Assembly (NCBI RefSeq): GCF_002214585.1
Contig: NZ_CP014862.1
Location: forward strand, 1,240,001 to 1,304,000
Direction of reading: 5' to 3'
DNA: 64,000 nt
Origin: Thermococcus profundus
GTDB taxonomy: Archaea > Methanobacteriota_B > Thermococci > Thermococcales > Thermococcaceae
Of the stretch, positions 9,753 to 19,194 are shown piece by piece. The notes beneath the pieces were generated by a model that was not told where the DNA came from, ran no database searches, and saw only the letters and a program-made list of their open reading frames with translations. The position numbers and the translations under genes were made by a program. Numbering within the stretch: position 1 is the first letter of the stretch; each line of letters begins with the position of its first letter.

Positions 9753-10673
9753 ATGGTCGCTATAATAGTTCATGGAGGGGCCGGCACCATAAGGAAGGAG
9801 GAGCGCATCCCAAAGGTCATCGAAGGTGTTAGGGAAGCAGTTCTGGCCGGCTGGCGCGAGCTGAAGCGTGGTTCCGCTCTCGATGCGGTTGAAGAGGCTG
9901 TGAAGGCCCTTGAAGACAACCCGATTTTCAACGCCGGAACGGGAAGCGTCCTGACCCTCGACGGGAAGGTCGAGATGGACGCGGCGATAATGCGCGGCAA
10001 AACGCTCGAAGCCGGTGCCGTCGCTGGAATCTGGGGTGTTAAGAATCCCATAAGCGTGGCAAGAAAGGTTATGGAAAAAACCGATCACGTCCTCCTCGCT
10101 GGGGAAGGGGCAGTTAAGTTCGCCCGTCTGCTCGGGTTTGAGGAGTACAGCCCGATAACCGACGGGAGACTCAAGCAGTGGGAGGAGCTCAGGAAGAAGC
10201 TGGTCGAAAAGGGGGAGACGAGGCACTGGAAGAAGCTGAACGAACTGATAAAAGAGTATCCCGAGGTTCTAAGGAGCACCGTTGGGGCGGTGGCCTTCGA
10301 CGGTGAGGAGGTCGTCGCCGGAACCTCGACGGGAGGAGTCTTCCTCAAGATGTTCGGCAGGGTTGGTGATACACCGATAATCGGAGGGGGAACGTACGCA
10401 AACGAAGTTGCCGGAGCTTCCTGCACTGGTCTTGGGGAGGTGGCGATAAAGCTGGCATTAGCTAAAAGCGCCACCGACTTCGTCAGGCTCGGTATGGACG
10501 CTCAAGCGGCAAGTGAGGCCGCGATAAGTCTGGCCACCAAATACTTTGGCCCGGACACGATGGGCATCATAATGGTTGACTCTAAAGGCAACGTCGGCTT
10601 TGCAAAGAACACCAAACATATGAGCCACGCCTTCATGAGGGAAGGCATGAAGGAGCCGGAGGCTGGTGTTTAG
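9753..10673 (+). CDS. Isoaspartyl peptidase/L-asparaginase (Ntn hydrolase)
   Basis: 306-residue plant-type asparaginase that autocleaves into alpha and beta chains and hydrolyses asparagine or beta-aspartyl dipeptides. The N-terminal IVHGGAG motif, the FNAGTGSVL oxyanion segment near 67, and the Thr nucleophile of RSTVGAVAFD (about residue 177) with the downstream GTSTGG and GGGTYAN motifs are all present. ATG at 9753 follows GGTGAT with 4 bp spacing. Its stop overlaps the GTG start of the MFS gene by 1 bp. Confidence 0.93.
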   Translation: MVAIIVHGGAGTIRKEERIPKVIEGVREAVLAGWRELKRGSALDAVEEAVKALEDNPIFNAGTGSVLTLDGKVEMDAAIMRGKTLEAGAVAGIWGVKNPISVARKVMEKTDHVLLAGEGAVKFARLLGFEEYSPITDGRLKQWEELRKKLVEKGETRHWKKLNELIKEYPEVLRSTVGAVAFDGEEVVAGTSTGGVFLKMFGRVGDTPIIGGGTYANEVAGASCTGLGEVAIKLALAKSATDFVRLGMDAQAASEAAISLATKYFGPDTMGIIMVDSKGNVGFAKNTKHMSHAFMREGMKEPEAGV

Positions 10674-11845
10674 TGGACAGGACTCTGAGAAACATCTGGC
10701 TCCTCAACCTGTCAACGTTTTTCTTCTTCCTTGGGATAAGTTCGGTCAACCCAATAATCTCGCCCTTTGCCATGACCCTTGGGGCCACGCCCTTCGTCGT
10801 CGGAATACTTGCGGGCGTTACCTCCGTGCTCTCGCTCATCTCGAAACCGATAGGCGGCCTGGTGGGGGACAGGGGCTACCGGCTTGAGGCCATGATAGCG
10901 GGAAACCTCATGGCCCTGGTCTCCGGGGTTCTGTACGTTGGTTCCGCGCTGACCGGAAGCGTGTGGCTGTTCGCCTTTACCCGAGCCCTCCACGGGTTTT
11001 CTATGGGAATTTTCTTTCCCTCCAGCCTTTCGACGGCGGTTGATCTTGCCCCCATCGGCAGGGTGGGGGAGACCCTCGGCTGGAGGGGCATGATGTTCTC
11101 ACTGGGAAACATCGTCGGCCCTGCCCTGGGCGGCTACGTATCGGACTACCTCGGGTTCACGGCGGCCTTCGCCCTAACTGCGTTGTTTTCCGCGGTAGGA
11201 GCCGTCCTAGTTGTCCCAGTCTTAAAGGACGTCGGTGGAGGTATTGTTTCGAAGGGGAGTCGGGAAGAGGCCGATTACTCAGAACTGCTCCGCCCCGGCT
11301 TTATCGCCGCCTCCCTCTCCCTGCTCTTCTTCGCGGCGTCTTACTCGGGAATAACGACGTTTCTTCCCGCCCTCTACAAGGAGCTCTCTTACCCACAGAA
11401 AGTCTTTGGGACGTACATGATGCTCGTTGGAGCGGCGAGCTTCTTAACCAGGGTTTTCGGGGGGAGGAGTGCAGATAGAATGGGGCCGATACCGATAATA
11501 AGGGCGGGTATGATAACGGTGATAACTGGGTACGTACTTCTCCTTTACATAACCCTTCCCCCCGGCTCCTACCTGAGCGCCCTTGCCGTGGGAGCGGGCT
11601 TCGGGCTGGCGGTTCCCGCGATGCAACTAATGGCCCTTGGAAACCTTCCCCAGAGGATAAGGGCTATGGGATCGAGCGTTTACACAATGTTCTTCGACCT
11701 CGGGACGATGGCGGGGCAGTTCGGCCTGGGCTACGTTGCCAACGATGTAGGTTACAATGGGATACTGAAGTTCCTGCCGGTTCTGGCCGGGGTAGCACTT
11801 TTAATCATCCACCTCCCCCATCTCTGGAGGGATAGAAATGGTTGA
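10673..11845 (+). CDS. MFS transporter
   Basis: 390-residue major-facilitator protein with twelve hydrophobic segments. The loop 2-3 signature appears as KPIGGLVGDRGYR (about residues 60-72) and its pseudo-repeat as RVFGGRSADRMG in the second half. Probably a drug or metabolite efflux carrier; substrate unknown. Starts with GTG that shares one base with the asparaginase stop and ends 8 bp inside the radical SAM gene, so the three genes form an operon. Confidence 0.9.
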   Translation: MDRTLRNIWLLNLSTFFFFLGISSVNPIISPFAMTLGATPFVVGILAGVTSVLSLISKPIGGLVGDRGYRLEAMIAGNLMALVSGVLYVGSALTGSVWLFAFTRALHGFSMGIFFPSSLSTAVDLAPIGRVGETLGWRGMMFSLGNIVGPALGGYVSDYLGFTAAFALTALFSAVGAVLVVPVLKDVGGGIVSKGSREEADYSELLRPGFIAASLSLLFFAASYSGITTFLPALYKELSYPQKVFGTYMMLVGAASFLTRVFGGRSADRMGPIPIIRAGMITVITGYVLLLYITLPPGSYLSALAVGAGFGLAVPAMQLMALGNLPQRIRAMGSSVYTMFFDLGTMAGQFGLGYVANDVGYNGILKFLPVLAGVALLIIHLPHLWRDRNG

Positions 11846-12791
11846 GATGATAAGGGTATCCTACGGAACTGCCATAGCTATGGGCCTGATAAAAGCGAAG
11901 GCTTTGGTTAAACCAACGACGGCATACATGATGACGTACTGGCCCGGCCACTGCAGGAACAACTGTGCCTTCTGTGCCCAGGCTAGGGGAAGCAGGGCGA
12001 ATCTGGAGAAGCTGTCTAGGATAACCTGGCCAGCCTTCGACCTTGAGGAGGTCATTGATGCCCTCCCAGCCGGGAAATTTGCGAGGATCTGCCTCCAGAC
12101 CGTAGACTATCCGGGCATGGTGGACGAGGTTTTAGAACTGCTAGAATATTTCCGTCCCCTGGGCCTTCCAATTTCAGTTTCTATAACCCCCGTTGATAGG
12201 GGGACACTTGAAGAGCTCAAATCCCTGGGAGTGGACTACATCGGCGTTGGCCTCGATGCGGCGAGTGAGAGGGTTTATGAATCAGTCAAGGACTCCCTTT
12301 ATTCCTGGAGCGATATGTGGGAGTTCACCGGGAACGTCGTAGACGTTTTTGGTAAGGGAAAAGCGCTCGTTCACCTCATAATCGGCCTTGGAGAGAGTGA
12401 TAGAGAAGCCGTTGAAACAATGGAGAAGGCGTATTCAATGGGCGCTGATGTGTCGCTCTTCGCTTTTACCCCGATAAAAGGAACGGCGATGGAAAACCAC
12501 AAAACCCCCAGCCTGGCGCGCTACAGGCGGATCCAGATAGCGCGCTACCTCCTGGAGAAAGGCCTCTCAAGCTTAGAAGACTTCCAGTTTGACAGCGACG
12601 GCAACCTTCAGGGGTTTGGGGTGAGTATGGATGAACTGAAGGAAATTCTGCCCCCCAGTGTCTTCTCAACCCACGGCTGTCCCGGTTGCAACAGACCGTA
12701 CTACAACGAGAGACCTAGAGAAGAACCCTACAACTTCCCCGTCGTCCCTGAAAGAGGTTATGTCGAGAGGATACTCAAGGCCCTTCTTTAA
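11838..12791 (+). CDS. Radical SAM protein, biotin-synthase-related
   Basis: 317 residues. The radical SAM cluster motif CX3CX2C is formed by Cys39, Cys43 and Cys46 (HCRNNCAFC). Conserved GVGLDAASERVYE and the C-terminal CPGC (about residues 281-284) suggest a second metal or cluster site. It resembles archaeal biotin-synthase-related proteins (COG2516 type), whose product is unknown. ATG at 11838 follows GGAGGGAT. Overlaps the MFS gene by 8 bp; its 3' end converges with and overlaps the next minus-strand gene by 17 bp. Confidence 0.85.
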   Translation: MVEMIRVSYGTAIAMGLIKAKALVKPTTAYMMTYWPGHCRNNCAFCAQARGSRANLEKLSRITWPAFDLEEVIDALPAGKFARICLQTVDYPGMVDEVLELLEYFRPLGLPISVSITPVDRGTLEELKSLGVDYIGVGLDAASERVYESVKDSLYSWSDMWEFTGNVVDVFGKGKALVHLIIGLGESDREAVETMEKAYSMGADVSLFAFTPIKGTAMENHKTPSLARYRRIQIARYLLEKGLSSLEDFQFDSDGNLQGFGVSMDELKEILPPSVFSTHGCPGCNRPYYNERPREEPYNFPVVPERGYVERILKALL

Positions 12792-13272
12792 GGACCGAGA
12801 GGGCCTCGTTCATCTCCCTTATGGGAAACTCCACTTCTATTTCCTCCCCCTTTGCGGCCCTCACCATGGCGTCTACAAAAGCCCTTAGGGTCTCGTCCTC
12901 ACCGACGTGGGAGAAAAAGCTTCCCGTATCCCTGGTCAGATCATCCACCTTTCCGGAGTCCCGGATTATGTTAAACACGTCCCTGAGACGCTTGAAGCCC
13001 AGACGGTAGAGGTTCTCGTTGGGGGCCCTGGCTATTCCGCGGAGGGCGCACTTTACCGCACCGCGGTAGTTGTCCTCCTGGAGAAAGATCTCCGCGAGGC
13101 GGAAGCAGGCCTCGAAGTAGAACTCGGGCTCCTCATCTATACTCTCGTGGAGTATCTCATCGAGCTTCCTTTTGGCGGTCTCAAGGTCGTTGGCGTTTTC
13201 AGCTTCTATTGCCTCGCGAAAGAGCCTCACGATCCTCTCGCGCCGGTTTAGGGGTTCGTACTTAATCACCAT
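12775..13272 (-). CDS. Small helical protein encoded after RIO2
   Basis: 165 residues, predicted all-helical with TPR-like helix pairs (ACFRLAEIFLQEDNYRGAV). No catalytic motif is visible and the family is not recognised. ATG at 13272 follows GGAGGATT directly and lies inside the 3' end of the RIO2 gene (11 bp overlap), indicating translational coupling and a possible shared role. The 3' end overlaps the convergent radical SAM gene by 17 bp. Confidence 0.75.
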   Translation of the reverse strand: MVIKYEPLNRRERIVRLFREAIEAENANDLETAKRKLDEILHESIDEEPEFYFEACFRLAEIFLQEDNYRGAVKCALRGIARAPNENLYRLGFKRLRDVFNIIRDSGKVDDLTRDTGSFFSHVGEDETLRAFVDAMVRAAKGEEIEVEFPIREMNEALSVLKEGP

Positions 13273-14197
13273 AATCCTCCCCCCTGCTTTCTCTCCACGC
13301 CCTCTCAAACTCAGGCCAGACATCCTCAAACTTTCTCTCCACCTTCCACCTTCTCCTGAATGCATTGAGGAGCACAGTTAGATCTCTCTTGAGGAGTTCA
13401 TAGCTCTCGGGATCGGCGGTTGGGATATATTGGGCCCAATCGATTATAAGGATGTCGCCGTCTTCAGTGAGGACTATGTTGAACTCGCTCATGTCAGAGT
13501 GGACTATACCAAAACGCACTATCTTCAGGTACTCTTCCAGAACCCGTTCCAGAACCTCGGAAGCCATCTCCCTGCTGATGTCAGTATCACGGATTTCAGC
13601 GAGTTCCCTTCCCTCAACGAACTCCATGACAACCACGTGCCGGTTCCACGCCACCGGCCTCGGAACCCTGGCTATCGGACTCAGAAGAACCAGGGCCTCG
13701 TGCTCCTTCTTTGCGATCAGCCGTGAGATGTAGAGCCAACTCGTGTGGTGTTTGTCGTGGAAAACATGCCTGTGATACGCTGCTTTCCTTGATGCCGTCC
13801 TTCCGCCGATCCTGTTGAACTTCACCGCAACCTTCTCGCCGTTTGGGGTTATTCCAACGTAGACGTCGGCGTCCTTTCCGACCCCGATGTGCACGGGGCT
13901 TATACCCTCGATCACTCCCTTCTTCGCCAGTGCCCTTATTGCCAGAGCGTCGTAGCCATGTATCGTAAGCTGGTAGCCAATGTAGCCGATGTCGCTCCTT
14001 CTAAAGACCAAGCCCCAGTCGTCCAGCTTTCCGAGGCGGAAGCTGGCCGTTTCGACATCGATCCTAGCGAAGCGGGCTATATCCTCCAGCGGAACCCAGC
14101 GGTGGTGGCGCATGTTGAGCTCGACACCCCGGAGTATCCTGAAATCGAGGTCTTTGAGGTTTGGGTAAGCCTCAAGCGCGAGTAATTTGCTGACCAT
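13262..14197 (-). CDS. rio2: RIO2-type serine/threonine protein kinase
   Basis: 311 residues. An N-terminal winged-helix domain (about 1-90) precedes the RIO kinase domain with flexible-loop IGVGKDADVYVG near 105-115, the catalytic loop VHSDMSEFNI (about 235) and the metal-binding IIDWAQY. RIO2 is an ATPase-type kinase in the late maturation of the small ribosomal subunit. First gene of a two-gene unit with a TATA-like TTTATAAA at about 14229-14237 on the minus strand. Length and domain order are normal for the family. Confidence 0.95.
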   Translation of the reverse strand: MVSKLLALEAYPNLKDLDFRILRGVELNMRHHRWVPLEDIARFARIDVETASFRLGKLDDWGLVFRRSDIGYIGYQLTIHGYDALAIRALAKKGVIEGISPVHIGVGKDADVYVGITPNGEKVAVKFNRIGGRTASRKAAYHRHVFHDKHHTSWLYISRLIAKKEHEALVLLSPIARVPRPVAWNRHVVVMEFVEGRELAEIRDTDISREMASEVLERVLEEYLKIVRFGIVHSDMSEFNIVLTEDGDILIIDWAQYIPTADPESYELLKRDLTVLLNAFRRRWKVERKFEDVWPEFERAWRESRGEDYGD

Positions 14198-14237
14198 CTT
14201 CCTCTCCGATTCTCCCGTTGGAGGCGGGATTTATAAA

Positions 14238-14792
14238 TCACTCGGAGGGGTTTGGAACCGTAAAGTCCCACTCCCCCCTGTAACGCCTGAATCCTTTCTT
14301 CGCCACCACCTCAACGCGGAGGGAGATCAGCTTCTCCAGATTTTTTGGGGTTCTGTCCATGAAGATGAGCTCCACGCTTCCCTTGCCAAGATCCTTCTGA
14401 GGAGTGGCCTCAACAACCTGAGCCCAGCCGTTCCTCGTTTTCTCGCGGTACACTTTGAGGCTTCCTGCTCCAAATCCGGTATCCACGTAGAGGTCGTTGC
14501 CGTACTGCCTGTAAATCAGCACCTTCAAGCTCTCGATGGTATAGTCCTCTTTCGGTTCTGCCCGGACTATTATCCTTCCGGATTTCCTTAGAACGCTTAT
14601 CACGAACGCGTTGCTGAAGTTGGCCCATGCTTCTCCGTGGATCGGAACCGGAGTGGGGTACACGTGCTCACCGCTGGAGGAGTAGTATCCAGTGGGGCGG
14701 AGGTTTAGGGTGCTCTCGGAGTAGACCAGGGCGGAGAGGCCAACGAGGCCGATAATTATGAGAGAGCCCCAGAGAAGGTACTTTCTCTTCAT
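14238..14792 (-). CDS. Membrane-anchored protein of unknown function
   Basis: 184 residues with one N-terminal hydrophobic helix (about 5-24) after a KRK start, then a beta-rich domain probably outside the cell. The family is not recognised. ATG at 14792 follows GGGGGT; an upstream TTG is not supported because the TATA element (CCTTTTTATAGG on the minus strand, 14824-14835) lies too close to it. Single gene between RIO2 and PAN. Confidence 0.75.
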   Translation of the reverse strand: MKRKYLLWGSLIIIGLVGLSALVYSESTLNLRPTGYYSSSGEHVYPTPVPIHGEAWANFSNAFVISVLRKSGRIIVRAEPKEDYTIESLKVLIYRQYGNDLYVDTGFGAGSLKVYREKTRNGWAQVVEATPQKDLGKGSVELIFMDRTPKNLEKLISLRVEVVAKKGFRRYRGEWDFTVPNPSE

Positions 14793-14823
14793 ATTACCCC
14801 CCTGGATTAAAAACTCCGTCATC

Positions 14824-14835
14824 CTATAAAAAGGT
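14824..14835 (-). promoter_or_regulatory. TATA box for the membrane-anchored protein gene
   Basis: CCTTTTTATAGG on the minus strand, centred about 37 bp before the ATG at 14792, predicting a transcription start near 14803. Confidence 0.5.
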
Positions 14836-14894
14836 TGTGATAGAAATGCAAAATCCGTACAGTTGAAGAACCATCACCGAAAATAAAAGATGGA

Positions 14895-16091
14895 TCAGCC
14901 GTACATAACCTCGTGCATTGCTATCGCCTGGGCGAGCCTCTTCTCGGCCCCAAGGACTTTATCCACTGCTTTGAGGAAGTCTTCCTGGGTGATGTAAGTT
15001 CTCCTGTCCCTGATTGCGAACATTCCGGCCTCGGTAGCGATGGCCTTAAGATCCGCGCCGCTGGCCCCCTCGGTTATGTCAGCTATCACCGAGAGGTCGA
15101 CTCCCCTGAGGTTCATCTTCCTCGTGTGAACCTTCAGTATCTCAAGCCTGCCCTTGAAGTCCGGAAGAGGGACCTCAATAAGCCTGTCGAACCTTCCGGG
15201 CCTGAGGAGGGCTGGATCGAGTATGTCGGGTCTGTTGGTTGCCGCTATTATCTTAACGTTTCCGCGCGGGTCGAAGCCGTCCATCTCGGCGAGGAGCTGC
15301 ATGAGGGTCCTGTTCACTTCCCTCTCCCCGCCGGTCGTCTCGTCCATTCTCTTTGCACCGATGGCATCTATCTCATCGATGAACACGATGGTTGGTGCCT
15401 TTTCCTTGGCCAGCTCAAAGAGTTCGTGGACAAGCCTAGCTCCCTCGCCTATGAACTTCCTCACAAGCTCGCTTCCGACGACCCTGATGAAGGTGGCGTT
15501 GACGTGGTTTGCAACGGCCTTTGCCATCAGGGTCTTTCCACAGCCGGGCGGACCGTAGAGGAGGACTCCCTTAGGGGGCTCTATTCCGACCTTTTCAAAG
15601 AGATCCGGGTGCTTGAGCGGAAGCTCAACGGCCTCCCTGAGCTCGTGCAGCTGTCTGTCAAGACCCCCAATGTCGCTGTAAGTGACCCTGGGCTTCTCGA
15701 TGACCTCGAAGCCGAGAACACTCGGATCCTTCTCGCTCGGGAGGAGCTCGACCACCGCCATCGTCCTCTGGTCGAGGGCAACCCTCGAGCCGGGCTTGAG
15801 CTTGTCGCGCTCTATCCATGGGGCTATCCTGACCACGAAGCGCGGCCCGTTGAAGTTCTGGACTATCGCCCTGTCGTCGTCGAGTATCTCCAGGAGAGTC
15901 CCCGCAAATGCCGGAGGCTGCCTCAGCCTGGACATCTCCATTCTAAGGCGCGAAAGCTCCCTTTCAAGCCGCTCCTTGTCCGCTTCAAGCGTTCTGACCT
16001 GGAGCTCTAACTGCCTGATCCTCCTCTTGAGGAACGTGATGTAATCATCGTAATTGGCATCCGAACCCTTAACCTCATCAAAACTGCTCAT
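14895..16091 (-). CDS. pan: Proteasome-activating nucleotidase (PAN)
   Basis: 398-residue AAA+ ATPase that unfolds proteins and feeds them to the archaeal 20S proteasome. Order of domains: N-terminal coiled coil (about 17-60), OB domain (about 65-125), AAA+ module with Walker A GPPGCGKT (about 183-190), Walker [10 protein letters not shown], the SRH region with ATNRPD and RPGRFDR, and a C-terminal HbYX motif, Met-Tyr-Gly, that opens the proteasome gate. ATG at 16091 follows AGGTGA; a TATA-like GAGTTAAAAAGG lies at about 16124-16135. Single gene. Confidence 0.97.
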   Translation of the reverse strand: MSSFDEVKGSDANYDDYITFLKRRIRQLELQVRTLEADKERLERELSRLRMEMSRLRQPPAFAGTLLEILDDDRAIVQNFNGPRFVVRIAPWIERDKLKPGSRVALDQRTMAVVELLPSEKDPSVLGFEVIEKPRVTYSDIGGLDRQLHELREAVELPLKHPDLFEKVGIEPPKGVLLYGPPGCGKTLMAKAVANHVNATFIRVVGSELVRKFIGEGARLVHELFELAKEKAPTIVFIDEIDAIGAKRMDETTGGEREVNRTLMQLLAEMDGFDPRGNVKIIAATNRPDILDPALLRPGRFDRLIEVPLPDFKGRLEILKVHTRKMNLRGVDLSVIADITEGASGADLKAIATEAGMFAIRDRRTYITQEDFLKAVDKVLGAEKRLAQAIAMHEVMYG

Positions 16092-16244
16092 CGTTCTCAC
16101 CTGATCATTAATCCGCTCGGGGCCTTTTTAACTCTATCTCTCATCCTGCGTAAAAAGAGCCCCAGTTTCAAAACAGAGGAACGCGCAGTAATACGGCCTT
16201 TCCCCGAAAGGTGAGCTCACAGGGGGATGTCAAAAGGGATGCGA

Positions 16245-17000
16245 TCACCCTCCCATTTCTCCGGACTTTGCCCTGTCCTCATCGATTACCTTAACCATCC
16301 CAAAACCGTAGCGCGTCTTTTCGCCGAAGCCCAGGTCGTATCCAAAGCTCGCGATCTCCTGGGAGCCGAAGTATCTGAATATCATCAGGGAGCCCCTGTA
16401 GTAAGTGTCAGCCACGAGTATTCTGACGGGCTTGAACTTCACGACCTCGATCTTGAACAGAGAATCCTCGGGTGTGCGTCCATAGAGTTCGGAGTATCTG
16501 AGGAGCATGACCTTTCTGAGCTTGTCAAAGAAAGTAGGCTCGCTCGGATAGAGATCCCATATCTTCATCCTGTTGTTTTCGAACTTCACTGTGCGCACTA
16601 TTATGGGGCTTAGCGTGGAGAAGAGAACTCCGTTGTGGATCCTCGGTTCCTTCAGGGGTTTAACATCATCGGCAACGAAGTCAGTCTCTCCAATCTTCAT
16701 CGACGGGCTCGTCATGAAGCCCTCCACTATGGCCTGTATTACCTCTGGAGAATGGGACGAGACGTACAGGGAAACCGTGTCCGAAAGAATCCGTATTCCC
16801 CTCTCGGGAAGAAGTTCACGCTTCCTAACGAGAATCCTAGAGAAAGTGAAGTGATCAACGTGGCTGAGCTCCACTTCTTTTGCAATATCCGGTGATATCA
16901 GGGTTATTTTGTCAACTATCTGACGGTAAACCTCGTAGTTATAATTGAAAGGAAGTATGGGATCCTCGCCTATTGGTCTGAGCTTTATTTCTATCCTCAT
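16245..17000 (-). CDS. cas6: CRISPR-associated endoribonuclease Cas6
   Basis: 251-residue RAMP protein with two ferredoxin-like folds. The glycine-rich C-terminal loop GFGEKTRYGFGMVKV (about 223-237) is diagnostic for Cas6, which cuts CRISPR repeats in pre-crRNA. ATG at 17000 follows GGAGGGG. No other cas gene and no repeat array is present in the window, so it is solitary here and may act on arrays elsewhere. His47 and His50 lie in the region where Pyrococcus Cas6 has its catalytic His, but by eye the catalytic Tyr and His positions are not exactly kept. Confidence 0.88.
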   Translation of the reverse strand: MRIEIKLRPIGEDPILPFNYNYEVYRQIVDKITLISPDIAKEVELSHVDHFTFSRILVRKRELLPERGIRILSDTVSLYVSSHSPEVIQAIVEGFMTSPSMKIGETDFVADDVKPLKEPRIHNGVLFSTLSPIIVRTVKFENNRMKIWDLYPSEPTFFDKLRKVMLLRYSELYGRTPEDSLFKIEVVKFKPVRILVADTYYRGSLMIFRYFGSQEIASFGYDLGFGEKTRYGFGMVKVIDEDRAKSGEMGG

Positions 17001-17126
17001 TTTAGCCCCTCCGGTGTGAGTTCTTGACATGGGCCTGGCGTATTAGACGTATTAATATTAAACCATCAATATTTAATAAGGCTTTCGCAATTATCTGACC
17101 ATCGCCCAAAGAAATGAAAAAAGAAA

Positions 17127-17798
17127 CTACCTCCCCTTTAAGGGCGCCCCAAAGGCCCTGTCACCGGCGTCGCCGAGCCCGGGAAGGATGTAGCCATTAT
17201 CGTTGAGCTCGCGGTCAATCTTTGTCACGAATATCTCCACGTCTGGGAACTCTTCCTTTATCCTTGATATTCCCTCAGGAGCCGCCAGAACGCCGAGGAC
17301 AATGAGTCTCTTTGGCTTTCCGTACTTCCCAACTTCTTTAAGGACTTTGATAAGGGTGGAGCCGGTTGCTATCATGGGATCCGCAACCACAACGGTGTCT
17401 TCGGGCGTTATGTTGGGTATCTTAATGTAGTTCATCTCTATCTCAAAGTTGGGGGCCTTTCCGCGCGAGGCCGAGACTATGCCCACCCTAGCGTGTTCGA
17501 GAACCTTTATCAGCCCCTCCATGAGGGGTATCGCAGCACGGAGAACCGTTATGATGACCACGTTTCTCCTGTCCTTGACCACCGTCCCCAGGGTTTTCTC
17601 AAGCGGCGTCTCGATCTCGACCTCCTCTGTATCCATCGTCTTTGTAAGCTCGTAGCCCATGTACCTTCCGAGCTTGACGAGCCCCTTCCTGAAGGATATG
17701 CTGTCCGTGTTCTTATCCCTCAGCTCGGTCAGTATCTCCATTATGAACGGGGAGTCCTCAAAGGAGTAAACCCCCTCCCACCTTCCGTCGGCCTTCAT
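17127..17798 (-). CDS. upp: Uracil phosphoribosyltransferase
   Basis: 223 residues; salvages uracil with PRPP to give UMP. The PRPP-binding motif [13 protein letters not shown] (about 137-149) and the C-terminal uracil-binding [11 protein letters not shown] are intact. The start follows GGTGATTCC. Its ATG lies 9 bp after the rhomboid stop, and it ends the DUF63-IMPase-rhomboid-upp run. Confidence 0.96.
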   Translation of the reverse strand: MKADGRWEGVYSFEDSPFIMEILTELRDKNTDSISFRKGLVKLGRYMGYELTKTMDTEEVEIETPLEKTLGTVVKDRRNVVIITVLRAAIPLMEGLIKVLEHARVGIVSASRGKAPNFEIEMNYIKIPNITPEDTVVVADPMIATGSTLIKVLKEVGKYGKPKRLIVLGVLAAPEGISRIKEEFPDVEIFVTKIDRELNDNGYILPGLGDAGDRAFGAPLKGR

Positions 17799-17807
17799 GG
17801 AATCACC

Positions 17808-18428
17808 TCAATAAACCTCATCCCAGTAGAGCATACGCGCCATCCTCTCTTTAACGTATTGGCCGTAGATGTAGCCGAAGGCTATGCCCACTATCAGACC
17901 GCCGAGGTGGGCTATTGCATTCACGTGGGGCATCCAGCTGTTTATCAGAAAGAGGAAGACCGCATTAGCCAGTGCGTTTTGGATGTTCCTCTTTAGAACT
18001 CCCTCGATCATTATGAGCGCCCCGGCTACCCCAAAGAGCGCCCCGCTGGCGCCGCCGCTTAAAACGAACGGATCCATGAGGGCAACGCTGAGCACGTTCC
18101 CAAATATCCCAGCCGTCAGGTAAAGCACGAGATACCTCAGCCTTCCCACGAAGACCTCAAGCTGGCTGCCGAGGTAGATCAAGAAGAATGTGTTCATAGC
18201 GAGGTGGATCCAGCTCAGGTGGACGAAGATGGCACTCACGAGGCGCCAGTACTCGTGGCATTCTGTAACGCAGAAGTTCAGGAGGCCCAGTCTGAGGAGG
18301 GCAGGGTCCTTAACGGTGAGGGAGCCGCTCAAGTAGAGCTCGTAGCCAAAGACCGCGAAGTTTATCAGGGCTATCGTGTAGGTCATCCAAGCATGCTTCA
18401 CGGCCTTAACGAGTTCCCCGGTTCCCAT
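17808..18428 (-). CDS. Rhomboid-family intramembrane serine protease
   Basis: 206 residues with six predicted membrane helices. The catalytic Ser lies in GASGALFG and the catalytic His in AHLGG, the core rhomboid dyad; HLAMNTFF in helix 2 is also typical. A membrane protease that cuts single-pass proteins; substrates unknown. ATG at 18428 follows GGTGGGTGA and shares one base with the upstream IMPase stop. Confidence 0.93.
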   Translation of the reverse strand: MGTGELVKAVKHAWMTYTIALINFAVFGYELYLSGSLTVKDPALLRLGLLNFCVTECHEYWRLVSAIFVHLSWIHLAMNTFFLIYLGSQLEVFVGRLRYLVLYLTAGIFGNVLSVALMDPFVLSGGASGALFGVAGALIMIEGVLKRNIQNALANAVFLFLINSWMPHVNAIAHLGGLIVGIAFGYIYGQYVKERMARMLYWDEVY

Positions 18429-19192
18429 CACTCACCCACCTCTTCGAGGATTATATCCAATGTCCTTTGATCGCTGGCAGCCACGAGGTTCATCTTCTCC
18501 TCCGCGCTCAGCCGTATTTTGAGATCTTTTCCGGTATCATCCACAACGATCGCCCCTGCTTCCCTCGCTATCATCGTTCCAGCGGCTATGTCCGTCGGCC
18601 TGACGTAGTTCCTCACATCGACGACTCCCTGGAGTGCTCCTTTGGCAAGGTACGCGAGTTCAACGGCGATCGCACCCAGGACCCTAACCCGTTTGACCCT
18701 CCGGATTATCCCGATGCCCCTTCCGCGGGTGTAGAAGCTCAGTGCGGCCTTCTCCGGCGGTTTCGGCTGAACTCGTATTGGTTCGCCGTTCATGTAGGCC
18801 CCTTTGCCTGGAACAGCCTCGTAGTAGTTCCCGGTTGAGAACTCGTATAGGGCCCCATAAACGGGCTTCTCCCCTTTGAATAGGGCGAAGCTGAAGGCGA
18901 ATATTGGTATCCCAGCAGTGAAGTTGTACGAGCCGTCTATGGGATCAACAACGGCCGTGTAGTCGCTCCCGTTATCAATGAACCCTATCTCTTCGCTCAC
19001 CACGTTGATTCCCAGCGGCCTGAGTCTCTCAAGGACTATGTCCTCTGAAACCCTATCCACGTAGTCCGTTACATCACCGCTCACGTTCGTCCCAACAACT
19101 TCTCCGGCCTTGGGCTTTCCAAAGAGGGGCATAACTGCCCTCTCGACGTCTTTAGCAAGCGAGAAAACTACCTCATTCCATCTGACCTCCAT
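18428..19192 (-). CDS. Inositol monophosphatase / fructose-1,6-bisphosphatase
   Basis: 254-residue member of the Mg2+/Li+-sensitive phosphatase family. Metal-binding signatures are SEEIG (about residue 67), VVDPIDGSYNF (about 81-91) and the C-terminal RPTDIAAG. Archaeal homologs such as the Methanocaldococcus jannaschii enzyme act on both inositol phosphate and fructose-1,6-bisphosphate. ATG at 19192 follows GGGGGTGTGA; the alternative GTG 6 bp upstream overlaps the DUF63 stop. Confidence 0.9.
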   Translation of the reverse strand: MEVRWNEVVFSLAKDVERAVMPLFGKPKAGEVVGTNVSGDVTDYVDRVSEDIVLERLRPLGINVVSEEIGFIDNGSDYTAVVDPIDGSYNFTAGIPIFAFSFALFKGEKPVYGALYEFSTGNYYEAVPGKGAYMNGEPIRVQPKPPEKAALSFYTRGRGIGIIRRVKRVRVLGAIAVELAYLAKGALQGVVDVRNYVRPTDIAAGTMIAREAGAIVVDDTGKDLKIRLSAEEKMNLVAASDQRTLDIILEEVGE

Positions 19193-19194
19193 TC

